From the NCBI GenBank assembly GCA_016709385.1, contig JADJMW010000001.1, forward strand, positions 248,001 to 312,000: a stretch of 64,000 nt of DNA, given 5' to 3'. Positions 50,320-62,565 of the stretch are shown here, in pieces (within the stretch, counting starts at the first letter, position 1; the number at the start of each line of letters is the position of its first letter). The translations under genes were made by a program, and so were the position numbers. The notes under the pieces are model-generated. The model did not search any database and was not told where the DNA came from. It saw only the letters and a list, made by a program, of their open reading frames with translations. This DNA comes from Candidatus Rubrivivax defluviihabitans. Its GTDB lineage: Bacteria > Pseudomonadota > Gammaproteobacteria > Burkholderiales > Burkholderiaceae_C.

Positions 50320-51570
50320 ATGAGCATCGATTCAAGACGTGGCCTGACCCGCAACACCTACACGCTGGTGCTGGCCGGCGGCCGCGGCAGCCGGCTGCGG
50401 CAGCTCACCGACCACCGTGCCAAACCGGCCGTGCCCTTCGCCGGCACCATGCGCATCATCGACTTCACGCTCGGCAACTGCGTCAACTCCGGACTGCGGC
50501 GCATCGGCGTGCTCACGCAGTACAAGGCGCAGCCGCTGATCCGCCACATCGAGCGCAGCTGGGGTTTCCTGGAGGCCAGCCTGGGCGAATTCGTCGACAT
50601 CGTTCCCGCGCAGCAGCAGACCGGCGAGCTCTGGTACAGCGGCACCGCGAACGCGGTCTACCAGAACCTGGACATGCTGCGCGAGGCGGAGCCGAAATAC
50701 GTGGTGGTGCTGGCCGGCGACCATGTCTACAAGATGGACTATTCGGTGATGCTGGAGGAGCACGCGTTGCAAGGGGCCCAGCTCACGGTGGCCTGCCTGG
50801 AGGTGCCGCTGGACGACGCCAGCGATTTCGGCGTGATGGCGGTCGACACCGAGCAGCGCATCGTGGCCTTCGACGAGAAGCCGGCCCATCCGCGGCCCCT
50901 CCCCGGCCGGCCCGACCGCGCGCTGGCCAGCATGGGCATCTATGTCTTCGACACCGACTTCCTGTTCGAGCAGCTCGAACGCGACGCCCGCGACGCTACG
51001 TCCAGCCACGATTTCGGCCGCGACATCATCCCCCGCGTGCTGGCCTCGGCGCGTGTCTTCGCCCACCGGTTCGAGGACAGCTGCGTGAACATGGTCGGCG
51101 ACCGCCCCTACTGGCGCGACGTGGGCACGCTCGACGCCTACTGGGAAGCCAACCTCGACCTCACGCGCGTGGTGCCCGAACTCAACCTGTACGACGAGTC
51201 CTGGCCCGTGCTCGGCCGCCAGTCGACGCGCCCGCCGGCAAAATTCGTCTTCGACGACGCCGGCCGGCGCGGCATGGCGGTGGATTCGCTGGTGTCGGGC
51301 GGCTGCATCGTCAGCGGCGCCACCATCCGCCGCTCGATCCTCTTCAACGGCGTGCTCGTCGCCGAGGGCAGCCTGGTGGAGGATTCGGTGGTGTTGTCCA
51401 ACGTGGGTATCGGTCGCGGTGTGGTGCTGCGGCGCACCATCATCGACCGGCGCTGCGTGTTGCCCGACGGCTTCAAGGCCGGCGTCGACCCGGTGCACGA
51501 TCGTGCGCGCTTCCACGTCACCGAGCGCGGCATCTGCCTCGTCACCCCCGACCTGCTGGGCATGCACTGA
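50320..51570 (+). CDS. glgC: Glucose-1-phosphate adenylyltransferase
   Basis: 416 residues. Makes ADP-glucose for glycogen. [20 protein letters not shown] (nucleotide binding and the allosteric KP region) at the N terminus, [30 protein letters not shown] with the catalytic Asp, and [10 protein letters not shown]. The C-terminal left-handed beta-helix carries [17 protein letters not shown] and [11 protein letters not shown]. No glgA/B lies nearby in the window. A 172 nt gap without recognised features separates it from xerD. Confidence 0.94.
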   Translation: MSIDSRRGLTRNTYTLVLAGGRGSRLRQLTDHRAKPAVPFAGTMRIIDFTLGNCVNSGLRRIGVLTQYKAQPLIRHIERSWGFLEASLGEFVDIVPAQQQTGELWYSGTANAVYQNLDMLREAEPKYVVVLAGDHVYKMDYSVMLEEHALQGAQLTVACLEVPLDDASDFGVMAVDTEQRIVAFDEKPAHPRPLPGRPDRALASMGIYVFDTDFLFEQLERDARDATSSHDFGRDIIPRVLASARVFAHRFEDSCVNMVGDRPYWRDVGTLDAYWEANLDLTRVVPELNLYDESWPVLGRQSTRPPAKFVFDDAGRRGMAVDSLVSGGCIVSGATIRRSILFNGVLVAEGSLVEDSVVLSNVGIGRGVVLRRTIIDRRCVLPDGFKAGVDPVHDRARFHVTERGICLVTPDLLGMH

Positions 51571-51705
51571 TTGCCCTGGCCGTGCCGGCGGCGGACACCA
51601 GCCCTTCGGCGGGGCCAGGCCTCGCGGGTCTTGAGGTGGATCAAGCAACACGTCGTGGATTGGTTGACCATACCCGGTGATCGTTTTCACTCCCAAGAGC
51701 CTTCC

Positions 51706-54438
51706 ATGACCACCTCCACCAAATACGTCTATCTTTTCGGCAGTTCGCGCACCGACGGCGCGGCCGCGATGAAGAACCTGCTCGGCGGCAAGGGCGCCAA
51801 CCTGGCCGAGATGTGTCGCCTGGGCATCACCGTGCCCTCGGGCTTCACCATCAGCACCGAGGCCTGCACGGTCTTCACCGAGAAGGGCAAGGACGCTGCG
51901 CTCGCGCTGATCGAGGCCGAGGTGCTGCAGGGCGTGGCCTACATCGAGCAGGAGATGGGCAAGAAATTCGGCAACGCCGCCGATCCACTGCTGCTGTCGG
52001 TACGTTCCGGCGCCCGCGCCTCCATGCCGGGCATGATGGACACCATCCTCAACCTGGGCCTGAACGACGAGGCCGTGCAAGGGTTGGCCGCCAAGGCCGG
52101 CAACGAGCGTTTTGCCTGGGACTCGTACCGCCGCTTCGTGCAGATGTACGGCGACGTGGTGATGGGTCTGAAGCCCGTGTCCAAGGAAGACCACGACCCC
52201 TTCGAAGTGATCATCGACATGGTCAAGGAACAGCGGGGCGTGCAGCTCGACACCGAACTCGACACCCCCGACCTGAAGGAGCTGGTGACGCGTTTCAAGG
52301 GCCTCATCCGTGCCCGCATCGGGCGCGACTTCCCCACCGACCCCTGGGAGCAGCTCTGGGGCGCCGTGGTGGCGGTGTTCGAAAGCTGGAACAACGACCG
52401 CGCCCGCGTCTACCGCGAGCTCAACGACATTCCGCAGTCCTGGGGCACGGCGGTCAACGTGCAGGCCATGGTCTTCGGCAACCTGGGCAATTCGAGCGCC
52501 ACCGGCGTGGCCTTCTCGCGCGACGCCGGGACGGGCGAAGACCTGTTCAACGGTGAATTCCTCGTCAATGCCCAGGGCGAGGACGTGGTGGCCGGCATCC
52601 GCACGCCGCAGCAGGTGAGCCTGGTGGGCTCGCGGCGCTGGGCGCAGCTGGCCCTGGTGAGCGAGGAAGAGCGGCGCAGCAAGTACCCGTCGCTGGAAGA
52701 GCTGATGCCGCAGATCTACCAGCAACTGCTGCACGCCGAGACGACGCTGGAAAACCACTTCAAGGACATGCAGGACCTGGAATTCACGATCCAGGAAGGC
52801 AAGCTGTGGATGCTGCAGACACGCAACGGCAAGCGCACGGGTGCTGCCATGGTGCGCATCGCCATGGAGATGCTGCAGCAGGGCATGATCGACGAGAAGA
52901 CGGCGCTGCAACGCGTCAGCCCCGACCGGCTGAACGACCTGCTGCACCCCATCTTCGACCCCAAGGCGTTGAAGGAGGCGAAGGTCATCGCCCGCGGCCT
53001 GCCGGCTTCGCCGGGCGCGGCGACCGGGCAGATCGTCTTCTTCGCCGACGAGGCCGAGGAGTGGGCCAAGCAAGGAAAGGCGGTGATCCTGGTGCGCCAG
53101 GAGACCTCACCCGAAGACCTGCGCGGCATGAGCGTGGCCAAGGGCATCCTCACCGCGCGCGGCGGCATGACCTCGCACGCGGCCGTGGTGGCGCGCGGCA
53201 TGGGCAAGTGCTGCGTGTCGGGCGCCGGCGCGGTGCATGTCGACTACAAGGCGCGCACCATGACGGTGGGCGAGAAGTCCTACGAGGAAGGCGCGTGGCT
53301 GTCGCTGAACGGCTCCACGGGCGAGGTCTTCGCCGGCCGCGTCGCCACCAAGGACGCCGAATTGAGCGGCGACTTCGGTGCGCTCATGGCGCTGGCCGAC
53401 CGCTACAAGCGGCTCGAAGTGCGGGCCAATGCCGACACTCCCGAAGACGCACGCGCGGCGCGCAATTTCGGCGCCACCGGCATCGGCCTGGCGCGCACCG
53501 AGCACATGTTCTTCGAGGGTGAGCGCATCATCGCCGTGCGCGAGATGATCCTGGCCGACGACGAGGCCGGCCGCCGCAAGGCGCTGGCCAAGCTGCTGCC
53601 GATCCAGCGCGCCGACTTCGAGGGCTTGTTCCGCGAGATGAACGGGCTGCCGGTGACGATCCGCCTGCTCGACCCGCCGTTGCACGAATTCGTGCCGCAC
53701 GACGAAGCCGGGCAGCAGGTGATGGCCACCGAGATGAAGGTCTCGCCGGGCAAGATCCGCATGCGCGTGGAGGAACTGCACGAGTTCAATCCCATGCTCG
53801 GCCACCGCGGCTGCCGCCTGGGCATCACCTACCCCGAGATCACCGAGATGCAGGCGCGCGCCATCTTCGAGGCCGGACTGAACATGCAGGCCAAGGGCGT
53901 GGCGGTGAAGGCCGAGATCATGGTGCCGCTGGTGGGCACGGTGCGCGAATTCAACGCCCAGGCGGCGGTGATCCGCGCGGTCGCGGCGCAGGTCTTCGCC
54001 GAACGCGGCGAGACGCTGCACTACATGCTGGGCACCATGATCGAGACGCCGCGTGCCGCGCTGGTGGCCGATAGCATCGGCAAGCAGGCCGAATTCTTCA
54101 GCTTCGGCACCAACGACCTGACGCAGATGACGATGGGCTTCTCGCGCGACGACGCCGGCAAGTTCCTGCCCGACTACCTGAAACGCGGCATCTACGAACA
54201 CGACCCCTTCCGCTCGATCGACCAGAAGGGCGTCGGCCTGCTGGTGGCCATGGCGGCGGAGAAAGGGCGCTCGGTGCGGCCCGACATCGAGGTCGGCGTG
54301 TGCGGCGAACATGGCGGCGACCCGGCCTCGGTGGCCTTCTTCCACCGCGTGGGGCTGGACTACGTGAGCTGCTCGCCGTTCCGGGTGCCGATTGCCCGGC
54401 TGGCGGCGGCGCAGGCGGCGGTGGACACGGCGGTGTGA
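51706..54438 (+). CDS. ppdK: Pyruvate, phosphate dikinase
   Basis: 910 residues from the ATG at 51706. Interconverts pyruvate + ATP + Pi and PEP + AMP + PPi. Nucleotide-grasp domain with LLGGKGANLAEMCRLGI and SVRSGARASMPGMMDTILNL, phospho-His domain TARGGMTSHAAVVARGMGK (His about 491), and the PEP/pyruvate TIM barrel with GIGLARTEHMFF, GTNDLTQMTMGFSRDD and GVCGEHGGDPASV. PPDK, not PEP synthase, by these runs. Followed 95 nt later by the phosphofructokinase gene. Confidence 0.95.
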   Translation: MTTSTKYVYLFGSSRTDGAAAMKNLLGGKGANLAEMCRLGITVPSGFTISTEACTVFTEKGKDAALALIEAEVLQGVAYIEQEMGKKFGNAADPLLLSVRSGARASMPGMMDTILNLGLNDEAVQGLAAKAGNERFAWDSYRRFVQMYGDVVMGLKPVSKEDHDPFEVIIDMVKEQRGVQLDTELDTPDLKELVTRFKGLIRARIGRDFPTDPWEQLWGAVVAVFESWNNDRARVYRELNDIPQSWGTAVNVQAMVFGNLGNSSATGVAFSRDAGTGEDLFNGEFLVNAQGEDVVAGIRTPQQVSLVGSRRWAQLALVSEEERRSKYPSLEELMPQIYQQLLHAETTLENHFKDMQDLEFTIQEGKLWMLQTRNGKRTGAAMVRIAMEMLQQGMIDEKTALQRVSPDRLNDLLHPIFDPKALKEAKVIARGLPASPGAATGQIVFFADEAEEWAKQGKAVILVRQETSPEDLRGMSVAKGILTARGGMTSHAAVVARGMGKCCVSGAGAVHVDYKARTMTVGEKSYEEGAWLSLNGSTGEVFAGRVATKDAELSGDFGALMALADRYKRLEVRANADTPEDARAARNFGATGIGLARTEHMFFEGERIIAVREMILADDEAGRRKALAKLLPIQRADFEGLFREMNGLPVTIRLLDPPLHEFVPHDEAGQQVMATEMKVSPGKIRMRVEELHEFNPMLGHRGCRLGITYPEITEMQARAIFEAGLNMQAKGVAVKAEIMVPLVGTVREFNAQAAVIRAVAAQVFAERGETLHYMLGTMIETPRAALVADSIGKQAEFFSFGTNDLTQMTMGFSRDDAGKFLPDYLKRGIYEHDPFRSIDQKGVGLLVAMAAEKGRSVRPDIEVGVCGEHGGDPASVAFFHRVGLDYVSCSPFRVPIARLAAAQAAVDTAV

Positions 54439-54532
54439 AAGCGGCCTGAGTGCGGCTTGAGAGCGGCCAGAGCGGCCAGAGCGAGACAGGCCCGCCGCGG
54501 CGGGTGATGACGATGTCGCGGCGAGGGGCCCC

Positions 54533-56752
54533 ATGGTGGCAGTGAAGAGGATCGGAGTACTCACCAGCGGCGGCGACGCGCCCGGCATGAATGCCGCGGT
54601 GCGCGCCGTGGTGCGCACCGGCCTGCGCCGGGGTGCCGAGGTGTGGGCCATCACCGAGGGCTACAAGGGCATGGTCGAAGGTGGTGGCGCCATCCGGCCA
54701 CTGTCCTGGGACGCCGTGGGCGGCATCCTGCAGCAGGGCGGCACCGTCATCGGCACCGCGCGCTGCCCCGAGTTCCGCGAGCGCGAGGGCCGGCGCCGGG
54801 CGGCGGCAAACCTGGTCGCGGCGGGCATCGACAGCCTGGTCGTGATCGGCGGCGACGGCAGCCTCACCGGCGCCAGCCTGTTCCGCCAGGAGTGGCCCGA
54901 GCTGCTGGCCGAGTCGGTGGCCGCGGGCACGATCACGCCCGAGCAGGCCGCGGCGCACCCGGCGCTGACGATCGTGGGCCTGGTGGGGTCGATCGACAAC
55001 GACATGGTCGGCACCGACATGACCATCGGTGCCGACACCGCCTTGCACCGCATCACCCAGGCGCTGGACGACCTGGCCAGCACGGCGGCTTCGCATCAGC
55101 GCTCGTTCGTGGTCGAGGTCATGGGGCGCCACTGCGGCTACCTCGCGCTGCGCGGCGCCATTGCCGGCGGCGCCGACTGGGTGTTCATTCCGGAATCCCC
55201 GCCTGAAGACGGCTGGGAAGAGCAAATGTGCACGGAGCTGAAGCTGGGTCGCCAGTCCGGCCGCCGCGACAGCATCGTCATCGTGGCCGAGGGCGCCATC
55301 GATCGCCACGGCCAGCCCATCAAGTCGGACTATGTGCGCGACGTGCTCGAGCAGCGGCTGGGCGAGGACACCCGTGTCACCGTGCTTGGCCATGTGCAGC
55401 GCGGCGGCTCGCCCAGCGCCTTCGACCGCTGCATGAGCACGCTGCTCGGCCACGCCGCGGTCGAGGAACTGCTGCAGGCCGGCGCGGCCAGCGAACCGGT
55501 GCTGATGGGCTTTCAAAACAACCGCGTCACGCGCGTGCCGCTCATGCCTGCGGTGGAGCAGACGCGCGCCCTGGCGGCGGCGCTGGACACGTGCGACTTC
55601 GACCGGGCCCTTCACTTGCGCAGCCGCAGCTTCCAGGAGACCCGCGATTCGCTGGCCACGCTGATGCGACCCGGCCCGCGCGTGGGCGGGGCGTCGCCGC
55701 GGCCCTTGCGCCTGGCGCTGATGCACGCCGGCGGCACGGCGCCGGGCATGAATACGGCGGCACGCGTGGCCGTGCGCACGCTGCTCGACCGTGGGCACCA
55801 GGTGTTCGGCGTGCGCTTCGGCATGGAAGGCTTCCTGGAGCGCAAGATCGTCCCGATGGACTGGGCCTCGGTCAGCGGCTGGGCGAGCCGGGGTGGGTCG
55901 GAACTGGGTACCACGCGGCGCATCCTGCAGCGCAAGGACCTTCATGCCATCGCGCGCACGATCGAGGACCACCGCTTCGACGGCCTGCTCATGATCGGCG
56001 GCTACGCGGGCTATGAGGAAGTACACCGCATGTTCGAGGAGCGGCCCAACTTCCCGGCCTTCAACCTGCCCCTGCTGTGCCTGCCGTGCAGTATCGACAA
56101 CAACCTGCCGGGTTCCGAGATCAGCGTCGGCGCCGACAGTGCGCTCAACGCCATCGTGCAGGCGGTGGACAAGATCAAGCGGTCGGCGGCCGACGAGCGC
56201 TGCTTCGTGGTGGAGGTGATGGGCCGCTACTGCGGCTACCTGGCGCTGATGGGCGGCCTGGCCACCGGCGCCGAGCAGGTGTTCCTGCACGAGGAGGGCA
56301 TCACGCTGGACAAGCTGCGCGGCGTGATCTACCGCATGTCGGCCAGCTTCGCGACCGGCAAGCGCCTGAACCTGGTGCTTCGCAACGAGCGCGCCAACGA
56401 GGTCTACACCACCGGCTTCATCACCGAGCTCTTCGCCGAGGAAGGGCACGGCCGCTTCAGCGTGCGCCAGGCGATCCTGGGCCACCTGCAGCAGGGCTGC
56501 GACCCATCGCCCTTCGACCGCAACCTGGCCACGCGGCTGGTCACGCATTGTGTCGACCGGCTCATCGCGCAGGCGCTGGCAGGCGAGAACGAGGCCGGCT
56601 TCATCGGCGTCAGCGAAGGCCGCGTGCAGTTCACCGGTTTCGAGGACTTCACGCGCTTGGTGGATGCCGCACACCATCGGCCGAAGCGGCAATGGTGGCT
56701 GGGCCTGCGCGACATCGTCGACCTGCTTGCCAGCCCCGAAGGCGCGGCCTGA
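54533..56752 (+). CDS. Tandem-duplicated, eukaryote-type ATP 6-phosphofructokinase
   Basis: 739 residues made of two PFK domains, where bacterial PfkA has one (about 320). N half: VVIGGDGSLTGA (106-117), GSIDNDMVGTDMTIGADTAL with catalytic Asp 155 and Asp 157, VMGRHCGYLAL, HVQRGGSPSAFDR. Gly at GGDGS and GSIDND mark ATP rather than PPi use. C half (from about 395): GGYAG (489-493) replaces GGDGS and SIDNNLPGSE has Asn at the second Asp, so it is probably regulatory. Runs such as GADWVFIPESPPEDGWEE, LGHLQQGCDPSPFDRN and PKRQWWLGLRDI match animal PFK closely. It converges on cbbR with one base between. Confidence 0.92.
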   Translation: MVAVKRIGVLTSGGDAPGMNAAVRAVVRTGLRRGAEVWAITEGYKGMVEGGGAIRPLSWDAVGGILQQGGTVIGTARCPEFREREGRRRAAANLVAAGIDSLVVIGGDGSLTGASLFRQEWPELLAESVAAGTITPEQAAAHPALTIVGLVGSIDNDMVGTDMTIGADTALHRITQALDDLASTAASHQRSFVVEVMGRHCGYLALRGAIAGGADWVFIPESPPEDGWEEQMCTELKLGRQSGRRDSIVIVAEGAIDRHGQPIKSDYVRDVLEQRLGEDTRVTVLGHVQRGGSPSAFDRCMSTLLGHAAVEELLQAGAASEPVLMGFQNNRVTRVPLMPAVEQTRALAAALDTCDFDRALHLRSRSFQETRDSLATLMRPGPRVGGASPRPLRLALMHAGGTAPGMNTAARVAVRTLLDRGHQVFGVRFGMEGFLERKIVPMDWASVSGWASRGGSELGTTRRILQRKDLHAIARTIEDHRFDGLLMIGGYAGYEEVHRMFEERPNFPAFNLPLLCLPCSIDNNLPGSEISVGADSALNAIVQAVDKIKRSAADERCFVVEVMGRYCGYLALMGGLATGAEQVFLHEEGITLDKLRGVIYRMSASFATGKRLNLVLRNERANEVYTTGFITELFAEEGHGRFSVRQAILGHLQQGCDPSPFDRNLATRLVTHCVDRLIAQALAGENEAGFIGVSEGRVQFTGFEDFTRLVDAAHHRPKRQWWLGLRDIVDLLASPEGAA

Positions 56753-56753
56753 T

Positions 56754-57677
56754 CTATACCCCCTCGCGCCTGAACATCCCCGCCAGGTGCGCCTCGCCGT
56801 GGCCGAGCACGAAGTAGCGGAAGGCCTCGGCGGACGGTGACAGCTGCTTGGCGGCGCGGTTGACGATATTCCAGCGGCGCATCAGCGGCAGGTCTTCCAC
56901 CGTGGGCACGGCGATCAGTCCGCTGCTCAGTTCCAGCCCGATGGTGTGCAGCGAGAGCAGGCTCACCCCCATGCCGGCCATCACGGCCTGCTTGATGGCT
57001 TCGTTGCTGGGCATCTCCATCACGAACGTCGGCTTCAGGCGGTGCTTGTCCAGGTATTCCTGCAGCGCCGTGCGCGTGCCCGAGGCCGGTTCGCGCACGA
57101 TGAAGGGTTCGTCGGCCAACGCCTGTGCCGGCACGCTCTCGGCGCGGGCGAAGCGGTGCGTGGGGGCGGTGACCAGCACATGCGGGTGCATCGCGAAGGG
57201 CTCGGCACGGCTGGCGAAGTCCACCGGCGCGCGGCCCATCACGCACAGGTCCACCTCGTTGGCTTCCATCAAGGCCACGAGTTGCTCGCGGTTGCCCAGG
57301 CGCAGCCGCACGTCCACCGCCGGGTGCTCGGTGTGGAACCGTGCCAGCAGCTGCGGCAGGAAATATTTGGCGCTGCTCACCATGCCGATGGTCAACCGCC
57401 CTGATTCCAGCCGCGCGAAGCGGGCCATCGCATCCTCGGCCTCCTTCAGCGTGCCCAGCAGACGCCGCGCATAGACGAGGAAATATTCGCCCGCCGTGGA
57501 CAGCGTGATGCGCCGGTTGGCGCGGTCGAACAGGCGCTGGCCGACCTGCGATTCGATTTCCTTGATCTGCAACGAGACCGCCGGCGGCGTGAGGTGCAAG
57601 ACTTCCGAGGCGCGCAGCACGCTGCCCTGGCGCGCCACCTCCACGAAGACACGCAACTGCCTGAAGGTCACGTTCAT
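56754..57677 (-). CDS. cbbR: LysR-type regulator of the Calvin-cycle operon
   Basis: 307 residues. N-terminal winged helix-turn-helix (FRQLRVFVEVARQGSVLRAS, LTPPAVSLQIKEIESQVGQ), then a LysR effector-binding domain with GRLTIGMVSSAKYFLPQLL. It diverges from cbbL across 112 nt containing a dyad of LysR type, the classical cbbR/cbb arrangement. It should activate cbb transcription in response to metabolites such as RuBP, PEP or NADPH, as in characterised CbbR proteins. Confidence 0.93.
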   Translation of the reverse strand: MNVTFRQLRVFVEVARQGSVLRASEVLHLTPPAVSLQIKEIESQVGQRLFDRANRRITLSTAGEYFLVYARRLLGTLKEAEDAMARFARLESGRLTIGMVSSAKYFLPQLLARFHTEHPAVDVRLRLGNREQLVALMEANEVDLCVMGRAPVDFASRAEPFAMHPHVLVTAPTHRFARAESVPAQALADEPFIVREPASGTRTALQEYLDKHRLKPTFVMEMPSNEAIKQAVMAGMGVSLLSLHTIGLELSSGLIAVPTVEDLPLMRRWNIVNRAAKQLSPSAEAFRYFVLGHGEAHLAGMFRREGV

Positions 57678-57679
57678 GG

Positions 57680-59271
<1,592 letters not shown>

Positions 59272-59284
59272 GGAGAGACCGACC

Positions 59285-59719
59285 ATGATGACCAACCCCA
59301 CCGGCCGCATCACGCAAGGCCAGTTCAGCTTCCTGCCTGACCTCAGCGACGAGGAGATCACGCTGCAGATCGAATACGGCCTGGGCAAGGGCTACGCCTG
59401 GAGCGTCGAATATACCGACGATCCGCACCCGCGCAATACCTACTGGGAGATGTTCGGCATGCCGATGTTCGACCTGCAGGACGCCGCCGGCGTGATGATG
59501 GAATTGCAGAACTGCCGCAAGACCTTCCCCAACCACTACATCCGCATGATGGCCTTCGACTCGACGCGCGGCGTGGAGAGCATCGCGATGTGCTTCATCG
59601 TCAACCGGCCCGCCAGCGAGCCCGGCTTCGGCGTCGTGCGGCAGGAGATCAACGGCCGCTCGCTGCGCTATACCGTGCACAGCTACGCCACCGACAAGCC
59701 CGAGGGCGAACGCTACTGA
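59285..59719 (+). CDS. cbbS: RuBisCO small subunit, red-type
   Basis: 144 residues. [20 protein letters not shown] opens the protein and [18 protein letters not shown] and [19 protein letters not shown] are small-subunit signatures. It has the C-terminal beta-hairpin extension of red-type enzymes ([20 protein letters not shown]), which organises the central pore of L8S8. An alternative start one codon later exists (MM). Confidence 0.96.
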   Translation: MMTNPTGRITQGQFSFLPDLSDEEITLQIEYGLGKGYAWSVEYTDDPHPRNTYWEMFGMPMFDLQDAAGVMMELQNCRKTFPNHYIRMMAFDSTRGVESIAMCFIVNRPASEPGFGVVRQEINGRSLRYTVHSYATDKPEGERY

Positions 59720-59751
59720 ACGGGCCGCCAGGCCGACACCGGAAAGCCGCC

Positions 59752-60438
59752 ATGACCTACCGCATTGCCCCGTCCATCCTCTCTGCCGACTTCGCGCGCC
59801 TGGGCGAGGAGGTGCGCAATGTCATCGCCGCCGGCGCCGACTGGATCCACTTCGACGTGATGGACAACCATTACGTGCCCAACCTGACCATCGGCCCGGG
59901 CGTGGCGCAGGCCATCAAACCGCACTGCGTGCGTGAAGACGGCAGCAAGGTGCCGCTGGACGTGCACCTGATGGTGCAGCCGGTGGACGCGCTGGCGCTG
60001 GCCTTCGCCAAGGCGGGGGCCGACCTGATCAGCTTCCACCCCGAGGCCAGCGCGCATGTCGACCGCACGCTGCAGCTCATTCGCGGCGAGGGCTGCCAGG
60101 CCGGGCTGGTGTTCAACCCGGCCACCCCGCTGGACGTGCTGGACTGGGTGATCGACAAGGTCGACCTGATCCTCATCATGAGCGTCAACCCGGGCTTCGG
60201 CGGCCAGAGCTTCATCGCCTCGGCGCTGCGCAAGACCGAGGCGGCGCGCAGGATCATCGAATCCAGTGGCCGCGACATCCGGCTCGAGGTCGACGGCGGC
60301 ATCAAGGTCGACAATATCCGCGCTGTCGCCGATGCCGGTGCCGATACCTTCGTCGCCGGCAGCGCCATCTTCGGCCAGCCCGACTACAAGGCGGTGATCG
60401 ACGCCATGCGCAAGCAACTGGCGGCACCCGCACGCTGA
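59752..60438 (+). CDS. cbbE: Ribulose-phosphate 3-epimerase
   Basis: 228 residues, TIM barrel. Interconverts ribulose-5-P and xylulose-5-P, for RuBP regeneration. [17 protein letters not shown], the metal-binding [43 protein letters not shown] and [12 protein letters not shown] are all present. Third gene of the cbb operon, with a 32 nt gap after cbbS. Confidence 0.95.
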   Translation: MTYRIAPSILSADFARLGEEVRNVIAAGADWIHFDVMDNHYVPNLTIGPGVAQAIKPHCVREDGSKVPLDVHLMVQPVDALALAFAKAGADLISFHPEASAHVDRTLQLIRGEGCQAGLVFNPATPLDVLDWVIDKVDLILIMSVNPGFGGQSFIASALRKTEAARRIIESSGRDIRLEVDGGIKVDNIRAVADAGADTFVAGSAIFGQPDYKAVIDAMRKQLAAPAR

Positions 60439-60453
60439 ACGGGCGGCAGCACC

Positions 60454-61425
60454 ATGGCCGCGCCGCTGTACAACATCCCGGGCAGCACGCAGGCCCCGGC
60501 GACCCCCGCTGCGACCGCCGCTGACGCGAGCGCCGCGCCCCAGGCCCGCACCGTCAACGAGGTGCTGGCGCAGAGCCAGGTCGAGTCGGTGATGGACGAG
60601 CTGGAGCGCGACCTGGTGGGCCTGGCGCCCGTCAAGCAGCGCATCCGCGACATCGCGGCCCTGTTGGTGGTCGACAAGCTGCGCCTGAACCTGGGACTGG
60701 CAGCCGGGCCGGCGGGTTCGGGCCCCAGCCTGCACATGAGCTTCACCGGCAACCCCGGCACCGGCAAGACCACGGTGGCCATGCGCATGGCGCAGATCCT
60801 GCACCGCCTGGGCTATGTGCGCAAAGGCCACCTGGTGGCGGTGACGCGCGACGACCTGGTGGGCCAGTACATCGGCCACACCGCGCCCAAGACCAAGGAG
60901 GTGCTGAAGAAGGCGATGGGCGGCGTGCTCTTCATCGACGAGGCGTATTACCTCTATCGCCCCGAGAACGAGCGCGACTACGGCCAGGAGGCGATCGAGA
61001 TCCTGCTGCAGGTGATGGAGAACCAGCGCGACGACCTGGTGGTGATCCTGGCCGGCTACAAGGACCGCATGGACACCTTCTTCAAGAGCAACCCGGGCAT
61101 GAGTTCGCGCATCGCGCACCACATCGACTTCCCCGACTATGCACAGGGCGAGTTGCTGGAGATCGGCGAACGCATGCTCGCCGGCATGAACTACCACTTC
61201 GGCCCCGGTGCCCGCGAGACCTTTGCCGAATACCTGGGCCTGCGCCTGCAGCAGCCCCACTTTGCCAATGCCCGAAGCGTGCGCAATGCGCTCGACCGTG
61301 CGCGCCTGCGCCAGGCCAGCCGGCTGTTCGCCGACCGCGACCGCGTGCTGAGCGCGGAGGACCTGACGACGCTGCGGCCCGAAGATATCCGCGCCAGTCG
61401 CGTCTTCCAGGCCGCCGCGGCCTGA
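60454..61425 (+). CDS. cbbX: CbbX, red-type RuBisCO activase
   Basis: 323 residues. AAA+ hexamer that removes inhibitory sugar phosphates by pulling the large-subunit C terminus. Walker [19 protein letters not shown], pore-loop region [20 protein letters not shown], Walker [20 protein letters not shown], sensor [14 protein letters not shown] and the Arg finger in [17 protein letters not shown]. The Ala/Thr-rich N-terminal 35 residues are longer than in Rhodobacter CbbX. Fits the red-type RuBisCO genes just upstream. Confidence 0.95.
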   Translation: MAAPLYNIPGSTQAPATPAATAADASAAPQARTVNEVLAQSQVESVMDELERDLVGLAPVKQRIRDIAALLVVDKLRLNLGLAAGPAGSGPSLHMSFTGNPGTGKTTVAMRMAQILHRLGYVRKGHLVAVTRDDLVGQYIGHTAPKTKEVLKKAMGGVLFIDEAYYLYRPENERDYGQEAIEILLQVMENQRDDLVVILAGYKDRMDTFFKSNPGMSSRIAHHIDFPDYAQGELLEIGERMLAGMNYHFGPGARETFAEYLGLRLQQPHFANARSVRNALDRARLRQASRLFADRDRVLSAEDLTTLRPEDIRASRVFQAAAA

Positions 61426-61458
61426 CACCGATTCGCAAGACCCACCCCGGGAGACCCC

Positions 61459-62553
61459 ATGCCACTGTCCAACCGCTGGACCCTCACCCGCTACCTGATC
61501 GAGGAGCGCCGCCGCTTCCCCACCGCCGGTGGCGACCTGAATGCGCTCATCCTCGACGTCTCGCTGGCCTGCAAGGCCATCGCCCGCATCGTGGCTTTCG
61601 GCAGCCTGGGCGACTCGCTCGGCGCCGTGGCCGGGCCGCAAGGGGGCGGCCTCAACGTGCAGGGCGAGGTGCAGAAGCCGCTGGACGTGCTGAGCAACGA
61701 GATCTTCATCCGCATGAACGAATGGAACGGCCACCTCGCGGGCCTGGCCAGCGAGGAGATGGACGAGCCGAGGCAGATTCCCGGTGCCTACCCGCGCGGC
61801 AAGTACCTGCTCGTTTTCGACCCGCTCGACGGCAGCAGCAATATCGACGTCAACGTCTCGGTGGGCAGCATCTTCAGCATCCTGCGCGCGCCGCAGGACG
61901 TGATCGACAGCGGCCGCGACGTCACCGAGGCCGACTTCCTGCAACCCGGCGCCACCCAGGTGGCCGCCGGTTATGCCTTGTACGGCCCGGTGACGATGCT
62001 GGTGCTGACGGTGGGCAACGGCGTGGCCGGCTTCACGCTCAACCCCAACCTGGGCGAATTCGTGCTCTCGCACCCGAATATCCAGGTGCCGCCCGACACC
62101 ACCGAGTTTGCCATCAACAGCTCCAACGCGCGCTTCTGGGAGCCGCCGGTGAAGCGTTATGTCGACGAATGCCTGGCCGGCAGGACCGGCCCGCGCGGCA
62201 GGGACTTCAACATGCGCTGGATCGCCAGCATGGTGGCCGAGGCGCACCGCATTCTCATGCGCGGCGGCGTCTTCATGTACCCGCGCGACACCAAGGACCC
62301 CGCCAAGCCCGGCCGCCTGCGCCTGCTCTACGAGGCCAACCCGGTGGGCATGGTGATGGAGCAGGCCGGCGGCCGCGCCAGCACCGGCCGCCAGCCCGTG
62401 CTGGGACTCAAGCCGACGGCGCTGCACCAGCGCATCGGCCTCGTCTTCGGCTCGAAGAACGAAGTCGAACGCATCGAGCGCTACCACCACGATCCCGCCA
62501 CGCGCGACAGCGGCACGCCGCTGTTCGCCGAGCGCAGCCTTTTCCGCGACTGA
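61459..62553 (+). CDS. cbbF: Fructose-1,6-bisphosphatase class I
   Basis: 364 residues. Hydrolyses FBP (and often sedoheptulose-1,7-bisphosphate) in RuBP regeneration. Metal site in [40 protein letters not shown] N-terminal residues, [20 protein letters not shown], and [19 protein letters not shown] with [20 protein letters not shown]. Length is typical of proteobacterial Fbp. Start ATG has GGGAG upstream. Physiologically it opposes the phosphofructokinase encoded 5 kb away. Confidence 0.95.
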   Translation: MPLSNRWTLTRYLIEERRRFPTAGGDLNALILDVSLACKAIARIVAFGSLGDSLGAVAGPQGGGLNVQGEVQKPLDVLSNEIFIRMNEWNGHLAGLASEEMDEPRQIPGAYPRGKYLLVFDPLDGSSNIDVNVSVGSIFSILRAPQDVIDSGRDVTEADFLQPGATQVAAGYALYGPVTMLVLTVGNGVAGFTLNPNLGEFVLSHPNIQVPPDTTEFAINSSNARFWEPPVKRYVDECLAGRTGPRGRDFNMRWIASMVAEAHRILMRGGVFMYPRDTKDPAKPGRLRLLYEANPVGMVMEQAGGRASTGRQPVLGLKPTALHQRIGLVFGSKNEVERIERYHHDPATRDSGTPLFAERSLFRD

Positions 62554-62565
62554 GAAAGCCCCGTC

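Noticed and set aside
54491..54504. Palindrome CCCGCCGCGGCGGG as a terminator between ppdK and the PFK gene
   Set aside because: No T tract follows and the sequence is ordinary for this base composition.
54533..56752. PPi-dependent phosphofructokinase, as found with Calvin-type cycles in methanotrophs
   Set aside because: The N-half reads GGDGS and GSIDND; the PPi markers are GGDD and K-T-I-D-N-D.
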